Assembly (NCBI GenBank): GCA_002694945.1
Contig: NZNP01000015.1
Coordinates: 29,694 to 35,498 of the forward strand
Source of the DNA: Gammaproteobacteria bacterium
GTDB lineage: Bacteria; Pseudomonadota; Gammaproteobacteria; Pseudomonadales; Azotimanducaceae
Length of the DNA stretch: 5,805 nt
Reading direction: 5' to 3'
Below the pieces are notes generated by a model. The model did no database searches. It saw only the letters and a list, made by a program, of their open reading frames with translations, and was not told where the DNA came from. Position 1 is the stretch's first letter. The number at the start of each line of letters is the position of its first letter. This document shows, piece by piece, positions 1 to 5,103 of this stretch. A program made the position numbers and the translations under genes.

Positions 1-1008
1 TGGGGCGTTACCATACACGATGAACCTGGTTACCGTATCCCCAATATGCTGGATGCCGCAGTCGCCGGAACTTTCAAGGGTATATATATTCAAGGAGAGG
101 ACATTGCTCAATCCGATCCCAACACGAAACATGTTGAGGCAGCGCTCAGCAACATGGATTGCGTGATCGTACAGGACCTATTTCTGAACGAAACAGCAAA
201 ATTTGCCCACGTCTTCCTTCCTGGAACGTCTTTCCTTGAAAAAGATGGAACTTTTATAAATGCGGAGCGGCGAATTAACAGAGTAAGGCCTGTAATGAAA
301 CCGCAAACCGGCATGGCAGAGTGGCAAGTCACCCAGGCATTAGCCAATGCTATGGGGTATCCCATGCAATATAGCTCCGCGGGCGACATCATGGATGAGA
401 TCGCAAGTCTCACACCAACTTTTGCAGGCGTCTCCTTCGATTTTCTCGACAACAACGGCAGCGTTCAGTGGCCTTGTAATGACAAGGCACCAATGGGCAC
501 ACCCATAATGCACCAAGACGAATTTGTCAGGGGCAAAGGTATGTTCATCTTGACCGACTATCAGCCGACGCCTGAGAAAGCTAATCGACGCTTCCCGCTG
601 CTGCTTACTACTGGACGCATACTTAGCCAGTACAATGTTGGCGCACAAACTCGGCGAACAGACAACATTAATTGGCTAGAAAACGATGTGCTAGAGATTC
701 ACCCTTCAGATGCCGAGCTCAGAGGCATAAGAGACGGTGAATGGGTCGAAATCCGCAGTCGAATCGGAGAGATAACATTGAAGGCTAATTTGAGCCAGCG
801 TGTTGCACCAGGGGTGGTTTACACTACATTCCATCACCCTATGACCGGGACCAATGTTGTTACCACTGAACTAAGCGACTGGGCTACTAATTGTCCCGAA
901 TATAAGGTCACGGCAGTCGAAATTTCCCCAGCTAACCAGCGATCAAATTGGCAGGAAGGCTTTATTGATCGCGAAAAGCAGCAAATTGATTTGCTACCTG
1001 TAGAATGA
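1..1008 (+). CDS. fdsA: Formate dehydrogenase alpha subunit, C-terminal part (5' partial)
   Basis: This is the C-terminal 335 residues of a molybdopterin-dependent formate dehydrogenase catalytic subunit, which oxidises formate to CO2 and, in the soluble FdsGBA type, passes electrons to NAD+ through partner subunits. The frame is open from base 1, so the start, the Fe-S domains and the active-site Cys/Sec lie upstream; family members are roughly 900-1000 residues. Visible: the end of the molybdopterin oxidoreductase domain, with a GEDIAQSDPN segment (fragment residues 32-41), LPGTSFLEKDGTF (73-85) and ERRINRVRP (89-97), all typical of FdsA/FdhA. The Asp-decarboxylase-like dinucleotide-binding domain follows (about 197-308), with TTGRILSQYN (203-212), an Arg-rich segment after it and HHPMTG (278-283). 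It ends in TGA inside an ATGA overlap with fdhD. FdsA assignment rather than another FdhA subtype is by motif memory only. Confidence 0.93.
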   Translation, partial: WGVTIHDEPGYRIPNMLDAAVAGTFKGIYIQGEDIAQSDPNTKHVEAALSNMDCVIVQDLFLNETAKFAHVFLPGTSFLEKDGTFINAERRINRVRPVMKPQTGMAEWQVTQALANAMGYPMQYSSAGDIMDEIASLTPTFAGVSFDFLDNNGSVQWPCNDKAPMGTPIMHQDEFVRGKGMFILTDYQPTPEKANRRFPLLLTTGRILSQYNVGAQTRRTDNINWLENDVLEIHPSDAELRGIRDGEWVEIRSRIGEITLKANLSQRVAPGVVYTTFHHPMTGTNVVTTELSDWATNCPEYKVTAVEISPANQRSNWQEGFIDREKQQIDLLPVE

Positions 1009-1874
1009 CCCAAGACATCCTAACCGGTTTCATCGCAACTGCATCACAAGCGAGGCACGAGTCCATCGAGATAATAAGGAATTTCGGTGACCATCAAGAG
1101 AGCCTCAACGACACCATTTCTATCGAGGAACCGCTAGAAATAAGAATTGCGGGACCTGACTTCGATGAAACGACACTCACGATCACAATGCGAACTCCAG
1201 GCCAGGATCATGAATTGTCACTCGGGTTTATTTATAGCGAAGGTATTATCTCGACCCTCGACGATGTGGCGGATGTCGAACACTGCCGCCCCCCAAGCAT
1301 CGAAAGAGGTATTCACAACGCAATTTGTATTACTCTTGCTCCACATGTGTCGTTTAACCAAGACCAACTTAGGCGTAACTTCTATACCAACTCTGGTTGC
1401 GGGGTATGCGGAAAGACTAGTATCGAGAGCGTGCTGGCTAAACCCGCTCTCCCATTAAAAAACGAATTCAGCATTAGCTCTAAGCAAATCAAACAATTGC
1501 CAGTGTGCTTGAGGGAACTCCAAACAGAATTTCCGATAACTGGAGGCATACATGCTGCGGGTTTGATTAACAACGAGGGCCGCATAGTTATGGTGCGAGA
1601 AGATATAGGTCGACATAACGCTATCGACAAACTTATTGGGGCGAAGCTACTTGCAGATGAACTACCTCTAAAAACCGAAGGCTTGATGCTGTCAGGTCGA
1701 GCAGGATTTGAACTGGTGCAAAAAGCCGTCATGGCTGGAGCGGAGTTCTTATCTGCAATAGGACCTCCCTCCAGTCTTAGTATCTCACTGGCGAAAGAGG
1801 CCGGCATGACTCTAGCCGGATTCGCAAACGACAGAGGTTTCAATCTATATACTCATCCTCAGCGAATCAGTTGA
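1005..1874 (+). CDS. fdhD: FdhD, sulfurtransferase required for formate dehydrogenase activity
   Basis: A 289-residue protein, normal length for FdhD (called FdsC in fds operons). The family takes sulfur from a cysteine desulfurase and delivers it to the bis-MGD molybdenum cofactor before or during insertion into formate dehydrogenase, in the cytoplasm. Visible hallmarks: the catalytic CGxCG motif, read as NSGCGVCGK, with Cys132 and Cys135; GGIHAAGL (180-187); the conserved REDIGRHNA segment (198-206); and SGRAGFELVQKA (230-241). The start is the ATG at 1005, overlapping the fdsA TGA by four bases; there is no strong ribosome-binding site before it, so translation is probably coupled to fdsA. 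The order alpha subunit then fdhD matches fds operons, but no fdsD-like small gene follows. All key residues are present. Confidence 0.97.
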   Translation: MTQDILTGFIATASQARHESIEIIRNFGDHQESLNDTISIEEPLEIRIAGPDFDETTLTITMRTPGQDHELSLGFIYSEGIISTLDDVADVEHCRPPSIERGIHNAICITLAPHVSFNQDQLRRNFYTNSGCGVCGKTSIESVLAKPALPLKNEFSISSKQIKQLPVCLRELQTEFPITGGIHAAGLINNEGRIVMVREDIGRHNAIDKLIGAKLLADELPLKTEGLMLSGRAGFELVQKAVMAGAEFLSAIGPPSSLSISLAKEAGMTLAGFANDRGFNLYTHPQRIS

Positions 1875-2034
1875 TCTTGTTCAAATACACCGCTAAACAA
1901 ACCGCTTAATCATTAAATTCAGTCTTTGCGAGACCTAGAACATATTAACCAGATTCGTATGGCGGTTTATCTATATAAAGGTTTTCGCCAGGTACTAAGG
2001 TAAACTATCCAACTTTTGAAAGAGTTGTTTATCA
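1875..2034. other. Intergenic region with short repeats, possible promoter for the LLM gene
   Basis: A 160-base AT-rich gap separates fdhD from the next gene on the same strand. It contains a direct repeat of ACCGCT (1889-1894 and 1901-1906, 12 bases apart), and AAACCGC at 1899-1905 is inverted as GCGGTTT at 1962-1968. A TATA-rich stretch at 1972-1979 could serve as a -10 element, but no convincing -35 box lies at the right distance. I see no clear intrinsic terminator for fdhD. The gap length suggests the downstream gene has its own promoter; the actual site is not resolved. Confidence 0.3.
2018..2024 (+). promoter_or_regulatory. Weak ribosome-binding site of the LLM oxidoreductase gene
   Basis: The purine stretch GAAAGAG lies 10 bases before the ATG at 2035. 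It is a weak match to the Shine-Dalgarno sequence at a slightly long spacing. It favours 2035 over the in-frame ATG five codons later, which has no better purine run before it. Confidence 0.4.
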
Positions 2035-3021
2035 ATGACTACTGTATCCATGGGTGTCACCTTCGGCAGTCTTTCGGTCCTCGGACCTTCAGCCATAATT
2101 GACATCGCACAGAACGCTCAGGAACTCGGTTATCAATCAATCTGGACTGTCGAGGCAACTGGCACCGATGCAATGACCTTATTGGGTGCTGCCGGCCAAG
2201 CCGCCCCTGGCCTCGGCCTTGCGACAGGTATTGTTCCTGTTCAGATTAGAACACCGGCGCTAACAGCAATGACCTCCGCGACTTTGCAAGCTTTAAACCC
2301 CGAATCAGATATCCTAATTGGTGTGGGTGTTTCAGCACCCGGTATACTGCGGGCCCATGGAGCTACCATGACGGATAAGCCTATCGGGCTTATGCGCGAA
2401 TATGTAACTTTACTTCGTGAATGCCTTAGTGGCGAGCAAGTAACCTTTGAGGGAGACTATTTCTCAATCAAGCGTTTCCAACTAGGAGTGCGTCTAGGTG
2501 AGAGAAAACCGAAAATTATCATGGCAGCACTCAATCCGCAGATGCTTAAATTAGCTGGAGAGCTTGCGGACGGTGTTCTTTTAAACTACATACCTGCTAG
2601 CCATGTTGCCGCGTCCGTCAAGCTGGTGCGCGAAGGTGGGGATGCGACGATCTATGCCTATATCCATGCCGCCGTCGGAAGAGTTGAGGAGAGAATCCGT
2701 TCTGCACAGCGCGACCTCTTCAACTATGCAATGGCGGATGGCTACGCCAAAATGTTTCGCCAGGCAGGCTTCGCTGACGAGGTCGACCTGCTTAGAACAA
2801 AATTCGCCGAGAAAGACCGCGAGGGTGCTGTAGGAGCCATATCAGAGCGAATGGTTCAAGCGATCGACTTTATTGGCTCGGAATCAGATGTCAGCCACTT
2901 TGTTAGAAGCTATATCGATGCTGGCATCGAGTATCCAGTTCTAATGCCAATGCCTTGGGGCGACGATCGAAGATACGTCACCGATGCAACGATGCGGGCG
3001 GCTATAGCAGCAATAAATTGA
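2035..3021 (+). CDS. LLM-class (luciferase-like) flavin- or F420-dependent oxidoreductase
   Basis: A 328-residue protein of the bacterial luciferase-like superfamily, (beta/alpha)8-barrel enzymes that use FMN or coenzyme F420 for oxidoreductase or monooxygenase reactions. Visible signatures: ELGYQSIWTVEA (30-41), the early barrel strand and helix; GLATGIVPVQIRTP (61-74), followed by an Ala/Thr-rich helix where these proteins typically read P-x-x-x-A; a DILIGVGVS strand (92-100); the REYVTLLRECLSGEQVTFEG region (121-140); and AGELADGVLLNYIP (174-187). Length and order fit the family, and the protein looks intact. No signal peptide or membrane segment is visible. Members often sit beside acyl-CoA dehydrogenases in fatty-acid, steroid or terpene catabolic clusters, and the convergent operon here fits that. 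The cofactor and substrate cannot be decided from sequence; the segments resemble those annotated as F420-dependent, but that annotation is often wrong outside actinobacteria and archaea. Confidence 0.9.
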   Translation: MTTVSMGVTFGSLSVLGPSAIIDIAQNAQELGYQSIWTVEATGTDAMTLLGAAGQAAPGLGLATGIVPVQIRTPALTAMTSATLQALNPESDILIGVGVSAPGILRAHGATMTDKPIGLMREYVTLLRECLSGEQVTFEGDYFSIKRFQLGVRLGERKPKIIMAALNPQMLKLAGELADGVLLNYIPASHVAASVKLVREGGDATIYAYIHAAVGRVEERIRSAQRDLFNYAMADGYAKMFRQAGFADEVDLLRTKFAEKDREGAVGAISERMVQAIDFIGSESDVSHFVRSYIDAGIEYPVLMPMPWGDDRRYVTDATMRAAIAAIN

Positions 3022-3109
3022 TCCTTTTTGTTTTTGCCGATTTCTAAGTGTCAAGACTGTTTATCGATGCAGCCGCGAAAATGCTAAATGGCAGAAGTCG
3101 TTTCGTACA
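3022..3109. other. Convergent intergenic gap without a clear terminator
   Basis: Transcription from both sides converges on these 88 bases. The left end is T-rich (interrupted T runs at about 3024-3036), which might serve the plus-strand gene, but no stable GC stem precedes it. I found no hairpin plus T-tract on the minus strand either. Termination may be Rho-dependent or occur inside the neighbouring genes. Confidence 0.35.
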
Positions 3110-3622
3110 CTAACTGCCAGGGGTAGGCAAAATAGTCGTATCCATTTTCTCTGGTTCGAGGCCAAGTGTTATCAGCACCTTCGACATCCCTACAAACAAT
3201 CCAACACCTAGAGCCAACTCTGCCACTTCGGCTTCGGTGAAATGCGCTTTGATCTGATCGATTTGAGCGTCACTTAGGCTACCAGGCAGCCCTATAAGAT
3301 CGTCGGTCAGAGCGAGGGCCGCCACCTCATGATCGGGCAAGCGGCTTTCATAACCATCAACGATGTCAGACACCTTGTTCTCATTAAGTCCCGCCGCACG
3401 GGCGGAGTCAAATCTGACGTTTTTTCAGTAACCGCAATCTGTAATGCGTGCATTACGTAGGCGTGTCATTTCCTTGATTTCCTGACTGACAATTCCACGT
3501 TGCCAAAATTCTGCGTAAACCTCTCCAAAAGCCGAAAAGATCTCAGGAGCGTTCATGAGAACATTGCCAAGATCAGGAGATTGATCAGGATTGGCTGAAC
3601 CGACTCTCGGTTTTGTCGACAT
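3110..3622 (-). CDS. Probable selenoprotein: CMD/AhpD-like protein with CxxU site, UGA read as selenocysteine
   Basis: Conceptual 170-residue protein if the in-frame UGA at 3427-3425 is decoded. The carboxymuconolactone-decarboxylase/AhpD family includes decarboxylases and CxxC alkylhydroperoxidase-type redox proteins. Residues 22-62 (LMNAPEIF... to RLRNARITD) form the N-terminal CMD helices; the redox site is Cys63-Gly-Tyr-Sec66, followed by KNVRF, GLNE and then VADL-type C-terminal helices (EVAELALGVGLFVGMSKVL). Glu51 lies 12 residues before Cys63, the spacing of the proton-relay Glu in mycobacterial AhpD; the AhpD His four residues after the second Cys is Arg70 here. The UGA replaces the second, more reactive cysteine. 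ATG at 3622 is chosen over a TTG one codon earlier because a strong ribosome-binding site sits six bases upstream of it. The stop is UAG. It is last in the operon and shares one base with the upstream stop. The alternative is a gene inactivated by a TGC/TGT-to-TGA change. Confidence 0.78.
3391..3405 (-). promoter_or_regulatory. Candidate bacterial SECIS hairpin
   Basis: Read on the minus strand, CCGCC (3405-3401), loop CGTGC (3400-3396) and GGCGG (3395-3391) form a perfect 5-bp GC stem, extendable by one U-G pair. The stem begins 19 bases after the UGA and the loop 24 bases after it. The loop has G as its second base. General rules for bacterial SECIS elements (a small apical loop roughly 16-37 bases downstream of UGA, with a G among its first two bases) are met. 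SelB would bind this loop. The GC run also encodes Ser-Ala-Arg-Ala-Ala-Gly, so part of its composition could be due to coding. Confidence 0.62.
3425..3427 (-). other. In-frame UGA, candidate selenocysteine codon (Sec66)
   Basis: The UGA sits between Tyr65 and Lys67 in an otherwise continuous CMD-family frame. Family members I know in this subfamily read Cys here (CxxC, as in CGYC followed by Arg/Lys-Asn-Val). Cys-to-Sec replacement at a redox cysteine is the standard hallmark of a selenoprotein. UGA ends five other genes in the window, so a reassigned genetic code is not the explanation. Confidence 0.78.
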
Positions 3623-3990
3623 CAAATTCCTCCTTTGAAAGTTAGTTCTAGCCGACAGGCAGCATCAAAAAATGCGATTGCTGTCAGCAATGCAACGCAG
3701 CCACCGTCCCCAAACGCTTCTTTAACGTCGCGGACTTCATCATCTCTCAAATCGTGGTGGTGAAAGGGCATCTTTTCAGCGACAACGAGCGCGAGCCGCT
3801 CTGCTTCCGACGAAGGCTTTAGCTGATTATCTGCCTCAAGCCCATGAACTTGTCTGACTCTACTCTGGCAGGCAGCTAAAACAGCATGGGGGATTCGACC
3901 GTTTTCGTTTACCGCCTCAAGAAACGCCCCATATTTTTCTTGTAGTTCAGGACGTTGCTTTAATAGTTCATCAAAAGAGTGGTCGAACAT
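3622..3990 (-). CDS. Small CMD/AhpD-like fold protein lacking the CxxC site
   Basis: A 122-residue protein that resembles a single carboxymuconolactone-decarboxylase-fold unit: helical throughout, with a C-terminal FGDGGCVALLTAIAFFDAA segment (93-111) matching the last helices of the family and an N-terminal RIPHAVLAACQSRVRQVHG segment (32-50) where the active-site helix should be. Hand alignment on the shared Arg (Arg44 here, Arg56 in the downstream selenoprotein) puts Ala39, Leu51 and Asp54 at the positions of Glu51, Cys63 and Sec66, so the AhpD-type redox residues are all lost. It is probably structural or regulatory, or uses other chemistry; a partner role for the downstream protein is my inference. 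It starts in a TAATG overlap with the acyl-CoA dehydrogenase before it and ends in a TGATG overlap with the selenoprotein gene. The ribosome-binding site is weak (GGGA, about six bases before ATG), suggesting coupling. The exact subfamily is not recognised. Confidence 0.8.
   Translation of the reverse strand: MFDHSFDELLKQRPELQEKYGAFLEAVNENGRIPHAVLAACQSRVRQVHGLEADNQLKPSSEAERLALVVAEKMPFHHHDLRDDEVRDVKEAFGDGGCVALLTAIAFFDAACRLELTFKGGI
3629..3636 (-). promoter_or_regulatory. Strong ribosome-binding site of the selenoprotein gene
   Basis: AAAGGAGG is a near-perfect Shine-Dalgarno sequence, six bases before the ATG at 3622-3620. It lies within the last codons of the upstream gene (Lys-Gly-Gly). It is the best ribosome-binding site I saw in the window, which argues against a dead gene, and it fixes the start at the ATG rather than the neighbouring TTG. 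Confidence 0.85.
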
Positions 3991-5096
3991 TAAAATCCCA
4001 TAAGTCTCGCGTAGCGATCTTTGTGAAAAGCCCTATTACCAAAAGCTGTTTCAAGTGTCCTCGCGCGCTTTAGGTACAAACCCGCATCAAACTCATCAGT
4101 CATACCTATTCCTCCATGGATCTGTATAAGCTGATTTGACATATTAAATAAGAAATCTCCAGCCCGAGCTTTTGACAAAGCCGACATTTCTTCGATGTCG
4201 TTAGTACCCGCGTCAATCGCTTGAAGCGCGCCCTCAATGCAGGACCTCGACAATTCCATCTGACTGAACAACTCTGCCGCTCTGTGGCCAAGAGCCTGGA
4301 AAGAGCCTATAACTTGACCGAACTGAACACGCGTTTTCAAGTACTCAAGTGTCATATCAAATGCTTGGCAACCAGTCCCAAGCATTTCAGCGGCAAGACC
4401 AGCACGAGCTCGATCAAGCACTGCCTGCATCTCATCAGCTCCACCAATAACATTTTCTTCTGTCAGTCTGACAGAAGAAAAATGCACATTTGCGTACCCA
4501 CGACTATCAACCGTGGCGAGTGGTTCTCGACTGACTCCATTCGCATCGGCTTCTACGATAAACATACGAACATCGCCATCGCATTTTGCGACAACAATAA
4601 ACTGGGTAGCAGTCATACCCTCCAGAACAAAAGTTTTGTCCCCTGATAGCAGATACCCCGATCCATCTTTAGTCACAGTGGATTTAAGCTCTCGTGGGTT
4701 ATGCCTAGGACCTTCGTCAATAGCAAATGTAAAGATTGAAGAACCATCTACTATTTTTGGCAAGTACTGTTGCTTTTGCACTTCGCTACCGCCGATCACC
4801 AACGCTGACGCACCAACTAGACTTGAGGTAAATAGAGGAGATGCTGTCAGCTGTCGGCCTATTTCTTCGAGAACAACGCCAAAAGTTAGATAACCTAAAT
4901 CAGACCCCCCGTACTGCTCGGGCACCACGATACCAGTCCAACCCATGTCAACCATGGCTGTCCAGGTACTGGGCACAAAAGCATGAGGCACTCGGTCATC
5001 GCGCATCTTACGAAACGAATTAACTGGCGCTTGTTCGCTTACCCAGGACTTTGCCTGGTCACGAATCATCGATTGTTCTTCTGTTAGCGCAGCCAT
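3990..5096 (-). CDS. Acyl-CoA dehydrogenase, probable non-catalytic subunit of a heteromer
   Basis: A 368-residue acyl-CoA dehydrogenase, a little short of the usual 380-400. The family is cytoplasmic, FAD-bound and introduces an alpha-beta double bond into acyl-CoA thioesters. Visible: the N-terminal helical domain (LTEEQSMIRDQAK, 4-16; WTGIVVPEQYGGSDLGY, 53-69), the middle beta domain (about 120-215), and the C-terminal domain with the FAD-contacting RVQFGQVIGSFQALGHR (256-272) and QIHGGIGMTDE (325-335). The helix position that carries the catalytic Glu in isovaleryl-CoA-type enzymes reads DRARAG here (228-233), and there is no MCAD-type YEGT. Pairing with the upstream dehydrogenase suggests an alpha2beta2 enzyme like those of steroid side-chain degradation. 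The start is the ATG at 5096, preceded by AGGGG 10 bases upstream and 7 bases after the previous stop; an upstream ATG at 5216 would overlap the preceding gene by over 110 bases and add 40 non-family residues. It ends in TAA, sharing one base with the next ATG. Confidence 0.93.
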   Translation of the reverse strand: MAALTEEQSMIRDQAKSWVSEQAPVNSFRKMRDDRVPHAFVPSTWTAMVDMGWTGIVVPEQYGGSDLGYLTFGVVLEEIGRQLTASPLFTSSLVGASALVIGGSEVQKQQYLPKIVDGSSIFTFAIDEGPRHNPRELKSTVTKDGSGYLLSGDKTFVLEGMTATQFIVVAKCDGDVRMFIVEADANGVSREPLATVDSRGYANVHFSSVRLTEENVIGGADEMQAVLDRARAGLAAEMLGTGCQAFDMTLEYLKTRVQFGQVIGSFQALGHRAAELFSQMELSRSCIEGALQAIDAGTNDIEEMSALSKARAGDFLFNMSNQLIQIHGGIGMTDEFDAGLYLKRARTLETAFGNRAFHKDRYARLMGF

Positions 5097-5103
5097 AGAT
5101 TTA

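Noticed and set aside
1382..1843. Minus-strand ORF of 153 codons inside fdhD
   Set aside because: Antisense shadow of a confidently identified gene, with no recognisable family features.
3022..3109. Bidirectional intrinsic terminator in the convergent gap
   Set aside because: Only loose T runs are present; no stable stem adjoins them on either strand.
3110..3373. Independent 87-residue gene starting at GTG 3373
   Set aside because: There is no good ribosome-binding site before the GTG, family-like codons extend upstream of it to the UGA, and the product would be only the C-terminal half of a CMD domain.
3425..3427. Genome-wide UGA reassignment to Trp or Gly
   Set aside because: fdsA, fdhD, the LLM gene, the small CMD-like gene and the first acyl-CoA dehydrogenase all end naturally at UGA.
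3110..3622. Simple pseudogene by nonsense mutation
   Set aside because: Not fully excluded, since TGC or TGT to TGA is one change. The exact position at the redox Cys, the SECIS-like hairpin, the strong ribosome-binding site and the otherwise intact frame make selenocysteine more likely.
3425..3625. Separate 66-residue gene ending at the UGA
   Set aside because: It ends in the middle of the CMD active-site motif and the downstream frame continues the same family, so it is the N-terminal part of a single gene.
3623..3625. TTG start for the selenoprotein gene
   Set aside because: It lies only three bases from the GGAGG; the next codon, ATG at 3622, has the ideal spacing.
4221..4893. Two plus-strand ORFs within the second acyl-CoA dehydrogenase
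   Set aside because: Antisense shadows; the products look like random translation and lie entirely within a well-supported gene.
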